A stretch of 64,000 nt of DNA from Erythrobacter aurantius (GCF_023823125.1 NZ_CP090949.1:2938001-3002000); one strand, 5' to 3'; counted from the first letter of the stretch, positions 43,902-52,755 are shown. The notes: generated by a model not told the origin, from the sequence alone. Program-made: numbers and translations.

Positions 43902-45035
43902 ATGCAGACCAATCGCCGAACTTTCCTCGCCGGAGCCGGAATAGGCACCGGAATCGGGGCAGGCCTCGCAGGATCTGCAGCAAGCGCGACCATCATCCCC
44001 GGCCCGGTTGCTCCGGATTTCGGCCCAATGCCGGGGCAGGCACTGCTGAGCCGGAACGAAAACCCCTATGGTCCCGCCCCCTCCGCCATCCGAGCGATCA
44101 GGCGCTCGGCATCATTCGGGTGCTACTATGCCGATCGCGGCCTGCGGCATTTGCAGGACATGATTGCCGCAAGGCACAACGTCCGTTCGGAACAGGTGGT
44201 GGTGGGCAGCGGCTCAACCGAAATCCTTTGCGCCATCGCGCTCGCCTGGGGGCGTGAAGGAGCGATCCTTTGTCCCGACCTGTTCTGGGATACAACGGTC
44301 GTTTACGGTGAGCGGCAGGGTGTGAAATCGATCCGTGTCGCGCTGACAGCGGACATGAATGTCGATCTGGCTGCGATGCGGGCGGCGCTGACAGACGAAG
44401 TATCACTGATCCAGATTTGCAATCCCAACAACCCTACCGGCGTGCTGATCCCTGCGGCGGACCTGCGGGCGTTTTCCAAGGCGATCAAGAACACGGCGAC
44501 GCTGCTGGTTGACGAAGCCTATAACGAACTCACCGACGATCCCGCCAACAACACGATGATCGACCTCGTTCGGGAGGGAGCAGATGTGATCGTTTGCCGC
44601 ACCTTCTCCAAGATCTACGGAATGGCAGGAATGCGGGTTGGCTATGCCATCACCAGTGAGGAAAACGCTGATCGCATCCGTGGTTATCTGATGAGCTTTG
44701 GCGGCAATGTATCCGGAGTCGCCGCGGCGATGGCGAGCTTTGACGACACCGAATTTCTCGATCGTTCGCGTGCGATGGTGATCGAAGGGCGCGAGATGAT
44801 CATGGCCGCAGTGAAGGAAGCGGGGCTGACTGCCCTGCCCTCGCAAACCAATTTCGTTTATGTCGAAGTGCCCGATGCCGATGCGGTGCAAGCCGCCATG
44901 CGCGAGCGCGGCATCCTTATCCGGGGCGCCTATGGCCCTTGGACGCGATATTCGCGGGTCAGCACCGGAAAGCTGGAAGATGTTGCCCGCTATGCAGAGG
45001 CGCTCCCGCAAGTTATCGAGTCGCTACGCGCGTAA
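43902..45035 (+). CDS. Tat-exported PLP-dependent class I/II aminotransferase (HisC-like)
   Basis: A 377-residue fold-type I aminotransferase. Residues 1-30 form a twin-arginine signal (NRRTFLAGAG plus a Gly/Ala stretch), which is unusual for this family because PLP enzymes normally act in the cytosol. Catalytic features are intact: NPNNPTG, DEAYNE and the Schiff-base lysine in FSKIYGMAGMR. Its fold resembles histidinol-phosphate aminotransferase, but the genomic setting gives no hint of histidine synthesis. Export with bound PLP via Tat is the natural reading. It lies in an operon with a TauE-like permease and an NHL protein, with AAAGGAG before the ATG. Confidence 0.85.
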   Translation: MQTNRRTFLAGAGIGTGIGAGLAGSAASATIIPGPVAPDFGPMPGQALLSRNENPYGPAPSAIRAIRRSASFGCYYADRGLRHLQDMIAARHNVRSEQVVVGSGSTEILCAIALAWGREGAILCPDLFWDTTVVYGERQGVKSIRVALTADMNVDLAAMRAALTDEVSLIQICNPNNPTGVLIPAADLRAFSKAIKNTATLLVDEAYNELTDDPANNTMIDLVREGADVIVCRTFSKIYGMAGMRVGYAITSEENADRIRGYLMSFGGNVSGVAAAMASFDDTEFLDRSRAMVIEGREMIMAAVKEAGLTALPSQTNFVYVEVPDADAVQAAMRERGILIRGAYGPWTRYSRVSTGKLEDVARYAEALPQVIESLRA

Positions 45036-45059
45036 CCCAAGGAAGAGAGAGATCCCGAA

Positions 45060-46280
45060 ATGCGTTTCATGTCCCTTTTGCTGGCCGGCGTTGCTGCCTG
45101 CGCTCCCGCCGCAGCTCTGGCGGATACACTCGTTGATGTGGAAAGCGAACACATAGCCAGCGATGTGCCGATGCCGCAGTTCAGGGTCGACACCAGCTGG
45201 CCCAAACTGCCCGATGACATGATCCTGGGCCAGATCCCCGGACTTGCCGTGGCGCAGGACGACACGATCTGGATTCTGACTCGCCCCAATTCGCTAGACG
45301 CAACCGAAACCGGGCTTGACCGGGACCCGCCGATCACGGTCGCCTGCTGCAAGGCACCGCCGCACGTGCTGCAATTCGATCGCGAGGGCAATCTCCTTCG
45401 CAGCTGGGGCGGACCGGCGCTGGCACCGGGCGAAAGCACCGTTACCGGCAGCGGGCGCAACGCCGTGGAGGAAGGCGACGAACAATGGCCCGCCAATGTC
45501 CACGGGCTTTATGTCGATGCCGACAACACGGTGTGGATCGGAGGCAACGGCAATGGCGATCACGTCGTGCTCAACTTCACCGCTGACGGGGAATTCATCC
45601 GCCAGATCGGCCGCAGACAGACCACCGACGGCAATTCGAGCGAGCAATATCTCGGCAACCCCGCCGATATCGCCGCCAATGGCGACAGCGTGCTGATCGC
45701 GGACGGCTATATCAACAAGCGGATCATCGAATTTTCGAGCGAGGACGAAAGCTTCCTCCAGCTGTGGGGCGCCTATGGCGAGGACCCCGACGGAGGCACG
45801 CGGGACGAGCCGTTCGATCAGAGCCAGGCCACCAGCACCGGCGACGGCGGGGCCAATCCCGAAAGCAGGAGCTTCGGCGACATCGTCCACTGCGTCGTGC
45901 GCGGCCCGGACAACACCGTTTATGTCTGCGACCGCCGCAACAACCGGGTGCAGGTATTCCGCGAAACCGATGACGGCATCGAATTCGTGCAGGACATCGT
46001 GATCGCAGCCGAAACCGGCGGCACCCGCACAGCATCGGACGTCGCCTTCAGCCCGGACGGCAAATATGTCTACATCGCCGACATGATGAACGGGCGGGTG
46101 TGGATCCTGCTGCGTGAAACGCACGGCGTTGTCGGATGGTTCGGCCGCAACGGGCGCTATCCCGGCCAGTTCATCTGGCTGCATAGCGTCGATGTCGACA
46201 GCGAAGGCAATGTCTACACCACCGAAGTGAACACCGGACGCCGGGTGCAACGTTTCGTGCTGCAAGGTATGACGCAGTAA
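45060..46280 (+). CDS. Secreted NHL-repeat beta-propeller protein
   Basis: A 406-residue exported protein with a signal peptide ending near ALA-DTLV. Propeller repeats with GNLLRSWGG, NTVWIGGNGNGDHVV, DGYINKRIIEFS and NRVQVF match the NHL class, which includes lyases and binding scaffolds. No catalytic identity is certain; several adjacent Cys (ACCKAPP) may form a disulfide or bind metal. It follows the aminotransferase by 24 bp, suggesting a shared periplasmic pathway. Confidence 0.72.
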   Translation: MRFMSLLLAGVAACAPAAALADTLVDVESEHIASDVPMPQFRVDTSWPKLPDDMILGQIPGLAVAQDDTIWILTRPNSLDATETGLDRDPPITVACCKAPPHVLQFDREGNLLRSWGGPALAPGESTVTGSGRNAVEEGDEQWPANVHGLYVDADNTVWIGGNGNGDHVVLNFTADGEFIRQIGRRQTTDGNSSEQYLGNPADIAANGDSVLIADGYINKRIIEFSSEDESFLQLWGAYGEDPDGGTRDEPFDQSQATSTGDGGANPESRSFGDIVHCVVRGPDNTVYVCDRRNNRVQVFRETDDGIEFVQDIVIAAETGGTRTASDVAFSPDGKYVYIADMMNGRVWILLRETHGVVGWFGRNGRYPGQFIWLHSVDVDSEGNVYTTEVNTGRRVQRFVLQGMTQ

Positions 46281-46510
46281 CGGCTGGCTTGCCTTCAATC
46301 AGCCAACTGTAAAAACATTGTGGGCGGGCGCGCTGCGGGAATTGCCGCTGATGCCCTGCCCGCACCCTCTCCTGAGCCTACCGGGTCTGTGCCAGGATTC
46401 TGAGAGCCCCCTTGTGTATGCGGCTTTCTTCCCCGATTAGCCGGGTTAGGGGGAAATTAGCGGGTCGCTGTCTTAATCGGTTTGATGGGTTTCAGCGGCA
46501 GGGGTGCGAT

Positions 46511-47020
46511 ATGTCCGACAACGTTCAAGACGATTCCGCTTCGGAGACTCGCAAGCTGCGCGAAGCGCTGGAGGACGCACAAGCCGATGCCCGGCGACAG
46601 GCACAGGCGGCGAGGGCCGAGTCCGCCGCCGAGATTACCCAGTTGAAAGCCACCGCGCAGGCCTTGCGCGAAGAACTAGAACTGCAGACGCACGAAACCG
46701 CACGGCAGGTGCAGGCAGCACGGCAGGAAGCCTCTGCCGAAATCAAACTCTTGCAGGAAACGATACAGGCCCTGCGTGACGGGCTCGAAGACGCGCAGGC
46801 CGATGCGGCAAGGCGCATCCAGGCGGAAAAACAGGCTGCAGCAGCCGAAATCGCCCAGTTGCGACACGCCGTGCAATCGCAGCGCGACGAAATGGACGAG
46901 ATGCGCGCCACCTTCAATTCGGAGCGGCAGGCGCTCGAACGCAGCCAGCGCGATCAACTGCTCGAACTCAAGAACACGATCCAGCACCTGCGGGAACGGC
47001 TTACGGAGAAACAGCTTTGA
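46511..47020 (+). CDS. Coiled-coil protein with three tandem 36-residue repeats, coupled to the adenylate cyclase
   Basis: A 169-residue, fully hydrophilic protein. Residues 20-55, 56-91 and 92-127 are three copies of a 36-residue unit, with the short shared motifs LEDAQAD, AEI and QAL/QSQ-RD/E, predicted as a long parallel coiled coil. No membrane segment, signal or catalytic motif is seen. The ATG at 46511 has AGGGG upstream, and its stop codon overlaps the TTG of the cyclase, so the two are translated together. It probably forms a scaffold or dimer spacer for the cyclase; the function is unknown. Confidence 0.75.
   Translation: MSDNVQDDSASETRKLREALEDAQADARRQAQAARAESAAEITQLKATAQALREELELQTHETARQVQAARQEASAEIKLLQETIQALRDGLEDAQADAARRIQAEKQAAAAEIAQLRHAVQSQRDEMDEMRATFNSERQALERSQRDQLLELKNTIQHLRERLTEKQL
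47005..47019 (+). promoter_or_regulatory. Ribosome binding site and TTG start of the cyclase
   Basis: GGAG at 47005-47008 lies 8 nt before the TTG at 47017, inside the end of the coiled-coil gene. The first in-frame ATG would remove part of the region before GAF1. Confidence 0.7.
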
Positions 47021-49305
47021 GCGATGTATCAAACACCAAGGCCGGGGGCGCCAATCTGACGCAGGCGGAACGCGTGCGGCAATTGCAGATGATGCTCGAT
47101 GTTTCGCGCCAAGTCGCGTCGATGGACACGCTTGATGCGGTTCTCGATACTCTGGTCAGCGTTGCGGTGGAACAGACCGGCGGGGAGCGCGGTTCGCTGT
47201 TCCTGCACGATGCGGCCACTGGCGAGCTGTTCAGCCGGATCGCGCAGGGGCTGAAGCGCCGCGAAATCCGCATTCTGGATGATGTCGGCATTGCCGGGTG
47301 GACGTTTCACAAGGGCGAAGGCGTGATCATTCACGATGCCTATGCCGATGAACGCTTCAACCGGGAGGTCGACCAACAGACCGGCTATACCACCAAGTCG
47401 ATCCTTGCCACGCCGATCCGCAATGCGCGCGGCGACATTATCGGTGTCGCTCAGGTGCTGAACAAGCAGTCAGGCGAGTTCACCCAGCAGGATCTCGACG
47501 TGCTCGAAGGTGTGACAACCCAATGTGCGATAACGCTGCAATCGATGCAGATGGTCGAGCGGATGGAGGACACGCGGCGGCGCGAAATCGAATTCCTCAA
47601 TATCGTGTCCGAGATGACGTCGGAACTGGAACTCTCGACGTTGCTGCGCCGCGTGATGACCGAGGCGACATCGATGCTGGATGCGGAACGGTCTACCCTG
47701 TTCATCAATGACGAGAAGACCAACGAGCTGTTCAGCCATGTCGGCGAAGGGCTCGATGCGATGGAAATCCGTCTACCCAATCATCTGGGCATCGCGGGCA
47801 CGGTCTTCACTTCGGGCAAGGCGATCAATATTCCGCACGCCTATACCGATCTGCGTTTCAACCCCGCTTTCGACAAGCAATCCGGGTTCTTCACCCGCTC
47901 GATCCTTTGCGTGCCCGTCGTCAACAAGGCGGGCGAGACGATCGGTGTGACGCAGGTGCTGAACAAGCGTGGCGGCCCTTTCACCGAAGAGGACGAGAGC
48001 CGGCTGAAAGCCTTCACCGCGCAGATTGCCATCGGTCTGGAGAACGCCAAGCTGTTCGGCGACATCCAGTCGATGAAGAATTACAATGAAAGCATGCTGC
48101 AATCGATGTCGAACGGTGTGATCACCTTCGACGAGGAAGGCGAAAACCGCACGTGCAATCAGGCCGGCGCACGCATCCTGCGGATCGATCCGCGCACGAT
48201 CATCGGCAAGTCTCCAGCGGAGGTTCTGGGCGAGGAAAACCGCTGGCTGGTCGACACCATCGCCCATGTTGCCGAAACCGACGAAGGCGAAAGCCTGCTC
48301 GACATGGAACTGGTGTTCGCGGGTGAGAAGGTATCGGCAAATGTCACCGTTCTGCCCATGGTATCCGGCGAAGGCGCCTCACTCGGCACGCTGGTGATGA
48401 TCGAGGACATTTCCGACGCCAAGCGGGCCAAATCCACCCTCTCACGCTACATGGACCCGGGTGTCGCCGCGCAAATGCTTAGCGGCGGCGGCGAGGATGA
48501 AATCCTGGGCGGCAAGGACACCACGGCCACGGTGCTGTTCTCCGACATCCGCGGTTTCACCACCATTACGGAATCGCTGGGCGCGCAGGGCACGGTGGCT
48601 CTGCTCAACGATTATTTCGAGCTGATGGTTGGCTGCATCTCGGAACAGGGCGGGATGCTCGACAAGTTCATCGGCGATGCGATCATGGCCGCTTTCGGCA
48701 TTCCCGTGGGGCATGAGGACGACGAGGATCGCGGCCTGCGTGCCGGGATCAACATGATCAAGACGCTGTGGGAATGGAATGCCGAGCGCGAGGCGCGCGG
48801 CGAAATGCCCGTCGACATGGGGCTGGGCCTCAACACTGACAGGATCGTCGCGGGCAATATCGGATCGCGCAAACGCATGGACTACACCATGATCGGCGAC
48901 GGGGTGAACCTCGCTGCCCGGCTTGAAAGCGCCTGCAAGCAGTATTCCGCGCGCATCCTGCTGTCCGAATACACCGTGGCGCGGCTGAAGGGCGTCTACC
49001 GCCTGCGCGAAGTCGACAAGGTGGTGGTAAAGGGCAAGACCGAGCCCGTCGGGGTGTTCGAATGCCTCGATTACCACTCTGATGCGAGCTTCCCCAATCT
49101 GATGGATGTGCTGGGCAATTTCAACGAAGGGGTGAAGGTCTATCGCAAGCAGGAATGGGACCGCGCCGCAGGCTATTTCGGGAAAGCGCTGGAAGCCAAT
49201 CCCGATGACAAGCTAAGCCGCACGTATATCGAACGCTGCGAACTGATGAAGGCCAACCCTCCCGGCGATGACTGGGACGGGGTCTGGGTGATGACCTCGA
49301 AATAG
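47017..49305 (+). CDS. GAF-GAF-PAS class III adenylate cyclase
   Basis: A 762-residue cytoplasmic enzyme. GAF1 (~35-175) and GAF2 (~200-345) are followed by a PAS-like domain (~355-470) and the cyclase domain (~495-690). The metal Asp residues are in FSDIRGF and IGDAIM. The Lys in DKFIGD and Thr in DYTMIGD form a Lys/Thr substrate pair, typical of ATP-using cyclases, and the transition-state Asn and Arg are in VNLAARL. GAF2 has the full NKFDE motif (NK-x4-F-x3-DE) and GAF1 nearly so, as in cyanobacterial cAMP-activated cyclases. A TPR-like tail ends the protein. It is the likely source of cAMP for the flavoprotein with cNMP domains 17 kb away. Confidence 0.85.
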   Translation: MSDVSNTKAGGANLTQAERVRQLQMMLDVSRQVASMDTLDAVLDTLVSVAVEQTGGERGSLFLHDAATGELFSRIAQGLKRREIRILDDVGIAGWTFHKGEGVIIHDAYADERFNREVDQQTGYTTKSILATPIRNARGDIIGVAQVLNKQSGEFTQQDLDVLEGVTTQCAITLQSMQMVERMEDTRRREIEFLNIVSEMTSELELSTLLRRVMTEATSMLDAERSTLFINDEKTNELFSHVGEGLDAMEIRLPNHLGIAGTVFTSGKAINIPHAYTDLRFNPAFDKQSGFFTRSILCVPVVNKAGETIGVTQVLNKRGGPFTEEDESRLKAFTAQIAIGLENAKLFGDIQSMKNYNESMLQSMSNGVITFDEEGENRTCNQAGARILRIDPRTIIGKSPAEVLGEENRWLVDTIAHVAETDEGESLLDMELVFAGEKVSANVTVLPMVSGEGASLGTLVMIEDISDAKRAKSTLSRYMDPGVAAQMLSGGGEDEILGGKDTTATVLFSDIRGFTTITESLGAQGTVALLNDYFELMVGCISEQGGMLDKFIGDAIMAAFGIPVGHEDDEDRGLRAGINMIKTLWEWNAEREARGEMPVDMGLGLNTDRIVAGNIGSRKRMDYTMIGDGVNLAARLESACKQYSARILLSEYTVARLKGVYRLREVDKVVVKGKTEPVGVFECLDYHSDASFPNLMDVLGNFNEGVKVYRKQEWDRAAGYFGKALEANPDDKLSRTYIERCELMKANPPGDDWDGVWVMTSK

Positions 49306-49317
49306 GCCCTCGAAAAC

Positions 49318-49354
49318 AAAAGGGGCAAAAGCAAAAGGGGCAAAAGCAAAAGGG
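49318..49354. repeat. 15-bp tandem repeat, about 2.5 copies
   Basis: The unit AAAAGGGGCAAAAGC occurs at 49318-49332 and 49333-49347, with a partial third copy running into the terminator stem. Confidence 0.75.
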
Positions 49355-49379
49355 CGGAACAAACGCCCCGCCCTTGTTT
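49352..49379. terminator. Bidirectional terminator between the cyclase and the acyl-CoA dehydrogenase
   Basis: GGGCGG (49352-49357) pairs with CCGCCC (49368-49373), followed by TTGTTT on the plus strand. The A-rich tandem repeat gives T-runs on the minus strand, so it may act on both convergent genes. Confidence 0.6.
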
Positions 49380-49396
49380 CCCGGTTTGCGGTTCGA

Positions 49397-50533
49397 TCAG
49401 CCCGCCGAAAGCGCGATGTGGCGCTTCATGTGGTGATCGACATTGCCGAATTCGGAATCGAACAGCGTCAGCCGCTTGAAGTAGTGGCCGATGGCGTATT
49501 CGTCGGTCATGCCGTTGCCGCCGTGGATCTGGATCGCTTCCTGACCGATCTTGTGCGCGGCCTGACCGATGCGGACCTTGGCGGTGGACACGGCCAGTTT
49601 GCGCTCACGCTCAGGCGCGTCGAGCTTGAGCGTGGCGTAGTAGGTCAGCGAAACAGCCTGCTCATATTCGGTGTACATGTCGGCCATGCGGTGCTGCAGC
49701 ACCTGGAACTTGCCGATCGGAACCCCGAACTGCTTGCGCTGCTTGGAATATTCGAGCGTCATGTAATTGGCGACTTTCATCGCCCCGCAGACTTCGGCGC
49801 AAAGCGCGGCGACCGCTTCGTCTGCGACCCGCTCGATCAGGGGGAGAGCCGCGCCCTCCTCTCCGATCAATGCGTCTGCCGGAACGCTGACGTTTTCGAA
49901 ATAGACCTCGGAAGCGCGGCGACCGTCAAAGGTCGCATAATCGCGGGTGACTACGCCTTCGGCCGACTTGTCGACGATGAAGACCGAAATCCCGTCCTTG
50001 TCGCGCTGTTCGCCCGATGTACGCGCGGTGACGATCAGGTGGCTTGCCCAGGGCGCACCGATGACAACCGCCTTGTGCCCGTTGAGCACATAGCCATCGC
50101 CGTCCTTCTTTGCCGTCGTCTGGAGATCGGCGAGATCATAGCGGCCCTTTGGTTCGGCATAGGCGAAAGCAAAGATGCGCTCGCCCGAAACGATGCCGCC
50201 GATATGTTCTTCCTTCTGCGCGGCGGTGCCAGCATGCTTGAGGAAACCGCCAGCGCAAACGACGGTCGGCACGAACGGTTCGACCACCAGCCCCTTGCCG
50301 AACTCCTCCATGACGACCATCGCGTCGATCGCACCGCCGCCAAAGCCGCCGTCCTCTTCGCTGAACGGCATACCCAGAATGCCAAGCTCGGCCAGCTGCG
50401 CCCAGATTTCCGGGCGCCATCCGGCATCGCTGGCGATCACTTCGCGGCGCGTTTCGCTGCCGTATTCCTCGCGAACGAGGCGAGCCAGACCGTCGCGCAC
50501 CATTTGCTGTTCTTCGGTGAAGTTGAAGTCCAC
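49397..50533 (-). CDS. Acyl-CoA dehydrogenase family protein (second of a pair)
   Basis: A 378-residue flavoprotein of the acyl-CoA dehydrogenase fold. It starts MDFNFTEEQQMVRDGL and shows QIHGGNGMTDEYAIGHYFKR in the C-terminal helix bundle. The usual catalytic Glu context (YEGT) is absent. Together with the adjacent 398-residue paralogue it resembles heteromeric pairs in sterol or side-chain degradation, where only one subunit has the active base. It starts 31 bp downstream of its partner. The substrate is unknown. Confidence 0.88.
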   Translation of the reverse strand: MDFNFTEEQQMVRDGLARLVREEYGSETRREVIASDAGWRPEIWAQLAELGILGMPFSEEDGGFGGGAIDAMVVMEEFGKGLVVEPFVPTVVCAGGFLKHAGTAAQKEEHIGGIVSGERIFAFAYAEPKGRYDLADLQTTAKKDGDGYVLNGHKAVVIGAPWASHLIVTARTSGEQRDKDGISVFIVDKSAEGVVTRDYATFDGRRASEVYFENVSVPADALIGEEGAALPLIERVADEAVAALCAEVCGAMKVANYMTLEYSKQRKQFGVPIGKFQVLQHRMADMYTEYEQAVSLTYYATLKLDAPERERKLAVSTAKVRIGQAAHKIGQEAIQIHGGNGMTDEYAIGHYFKRLTLFDSEFGNVDHHMKRHIALSAG

Positions 50534-50564
50534 TTCTAATCCCCTCAGTGTCCTTTAGGTGCCG

Positions 50565-51761
50565 TTACAGGCCCAGGATCATTTTCGTGATGATGTTGCG
50601 CTGGATTTCATTCGATCCGCCATAGATCGAGGTCTTGCGCATGTTGAAATAGGTCGCGGCGGAAAGCTGCGCGTAGTCCGGGCCGATCGGATACTGGTTC
50701 GATCCCACATCAGCGATGCTGCCGTACATCGGCGTGCCATAGCTGCCGACGGCTTCCAGCGTCAGCTCGGTCAGGCGCTGCTGGATTTCGGTGCCCTTGA
50801 TCTTGAGGATCGAGCTTTCCGGCCCCGGCCCCTTGCCCGCCTGTTCACCAGCCAAAGTGCGCAGTTCGGTGTATTCGAGCGCGGCGAGGTCGATCTCGAG
50901 CTGGCTGACCTTGCGTGCGAAATCGAAGTCGCTGATCAGCGGTTTGCCGTCGATCGTCTCTTGCGCGGCGATCTCGCGCAGCTTTTCGACCCCGCGCTTC
51001 GAACGCGCGACACCCGCAATCCCGCTGCGTTCATGGGCGAGGAGGAACTTGGCATAGGTCCAACCCTGGTTTTCGACCCCGACAAGGTTTTCGACCGGCA
51101 CACGCACATCGGTGAGCCAGGTTTCGTTCACTTCGTGTCCGCCGTCGATCAGCTTGATCGGCTTCACTTCGACACCCGGGGTCTTCATGTCGACCAGAAT
51201 GAAGCTGATGCCTTCCTGCGGCTTGGCGGCATCCGGATCGGTGCGGCACAGGAAGAAGCCCCAGTCGGCGTGCTGTGCCAGAGTGGTCCAGGTCTTTTGT
51301 CCGTTGATGATGTAGTGATCGCCGTCGCGCACCGCCGTCGTCTTGAGGCTGGCGAGGTCGGAACCGGCGCCCGGCTCGGAATAGCCTTGGCACCACCAGA
51401 CATCGCCACTCAGGATGCCGGGCAGGTGCTGCTGCTTCTGCGCGTCATTGCCGAAGGTGTAGATCACCGGGCCGACCATCGAAATGCCGAACGGCAGCGG
51501 CATGAACGTGCCGACGCGGGCGTTTTCCTCGGACCAGATATACCGCTGCGTCGGGGTCCATCCGGTGCCGCCATATTCGACCGGCCATGCCGGTGCCGAC
51601 CAGCCCTTGCGCCCAAGGATTTTGTGCCAGGCCGTCATGTCCTCAGGCGTCATGTCCTCGCGGTTGCCCATCCCTTCGAGATACTTGGGGTGGTTTTCCT
51701 CGATAAAGGCGCGCACCTCTTCACGGAACGCAATCTCTTCCTGCGTGAACTCGAGATTCAT
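50565..51761 (-). CDS. Acyl-CoA dehydrogenase family protein (first of a pair)
   Basis: A 398-residue acyl-CoA dehydrogenase. N-terminal MNLEFTQEEIAFREE, flavin-loop CQGYSEPGAGSDLASL and C-terminal YGGSNEIQRNI are present. The residue that is Glu in many short- and medium-chain enzymes (YEGT) is Gly here, so the base must lie elsewhere, as in isovaleryl- or sterol-type enzymes. It heads a two-gene operon with a second dehydrogenase, suggesting a heteromeric enzyme. No thiolase or CoA ligase is nearby to define the pathway. Confidence 0.9.
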   Translation of the reverse strand: MNLEFTQEEIAFREEVRAFIEENHPKYLEGMGNREDMTPEDMTAWHKILGRKGWSAPAWPVEYGGTGWTPTQRYIWSEENARVGTFMPLPFGISMVGPVIYTFGNDAQKQQHLPGILSGDVWWCQGYSEPGAGSDLASLKTTAVRDGDHYIINGQKTWTTLAQHADWGFFLCRTDPDAAKPQEGISFILVDMKTPGVEVKPIKLIDGGHEVNETWLTDVRVPVENLVGVENQGWTYAKFLLAHERSGIAGVARSKRGVEKLREIAAQETIDGKPLISDFDFARKVSQLEIDLAALEYTELRTLAGEQAGKGPGPESSILKIKGTEIQQRLTELTLEAVGSYGTPMYGSIADVGSNQYPIGPDYAQLSAATYFNMRKTSIYGGSNEIQRNIITKMILGL

Positions 51762-51891
51762 CGCGACTGTCTCCCAATTAAGTCTTTAGTTGCTACGCTT
51801 CCTGCCACGGTGCGTTCCGTGCTCAAAGCCCCTTTTGCGCCGATTATGCGCAAGCCTTGTTCGATTGCGAGCAACCCAATTGCGCCTGACG

Positions 51892-52755
51892 CTACGGCAA
51901 TACGTCTTTGATGAGCGGATTGGGAAAACGCCGCCGCATCGTGACGGCGAAAAAAACTTCCGTGATGCCGGTCAAACGCTCCAGTTCGACAAGGATCCCG
52001 CTCTCCAACTCGCCTTTGACGACGATCGGGGGAATCACCGCAAGGCCGACATCAGCACGGGCCAGCAGGCGCAGCATCGCCATGTCATCCCCCTCTGCCG
52101 CGATGCGCGGTACAATGCCCATGCGATCAACCATCGCGTCGAAACCTGCCCTCAACGCGGTTTCAGGGGTCGGCAGGATCAATGGGTTGTCGGCCAGCAA
52201 CTGCTCGACCCCGCCACCCGATCTGCGCGCTGGCGTGCCGACAAGGCTGACAGGCTGTTCGTCGAGCCGCCGCACCAGATAGGGGCTGCCGGCATCACGC
52301 GCCGGAACCAGATTGGTAAGCACCACGTCGAGCGAAAGCGCCTCTAGCCGCCGCAACAGGCTTTCTTGCGTGCCTGATCGCAGAACCACCTCGACATCGT
52401 CCCGGCCCAGCAGAGGCTCGAGGAAACGCATCTGGAAGTTGCGCGACAAGGTGGCGAGCGCCCCGATGCGCAAGACACGGCGTTGGCCCTCCGCGCGGTC
52501 GAGCGTTGCAGTCAGATGATCGGCGGCCCGGAATATCTCGTCGGCATGATCAAGCGCGATCCGCCCGGCTTCGGTCAATTGCAGCGTGCGCCCGACCCGA
52601 TCGAACAGGTCGTGGCCCAGCGCGGCTTCAAGCGTCCTGATCTGGGTCGAAACCGCCGATTGCGAGATGTTCAGCGCCCGTGCCGCGTCAGTCAAATTGC
52701 CTTCCCGCGCGACCGCGCGAAACAGGCGAAGATGGTGCAGATTGAGATTGGACAT
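51892..52755 (-). CDS. LysR-family regulator divergent from dabBA
   Basis: A 288-residue LysR protein. The N-terminal winged helix starts MSNLNLHHLRLFRAVAREGN with the recognition region SQSAVSTQI, and the effector-binding domain follows. The open frame extends 73 codons upstream, across the promoter of the DAB operon, so I use the ATG at 52755. The 95-bp divergent spacer to dabB should hold its binding site. It is the likely controller of the inorganic-carbon pump; the effector is unknown. Confidence 0.88.
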   Translation of the reverse strand: MSNLNLHHLRLFRAVAREGNLTDAARALNISQSAVSTQIRTLEAALGHDLFDRVGRTLQLTEAGRIALDHADEIFRAADHLTATLDRAEGQRRVLRIGALATLSRNFQMRFLEPLLGRDDVEVVLRSGTQESLLRRLEALSLDVVLTNLVPARDAGSPYLVRRLDEQPVSLVGTPARRSGGGVEQLLADNPLILPTPETALRAGFDAMVDRMGIVPRIAAEGDDMAMLRLLARADVGLAVIPPIVVKGELESGILVELERLTGITEVFFAVTMRRRFPNPLIKDVLP

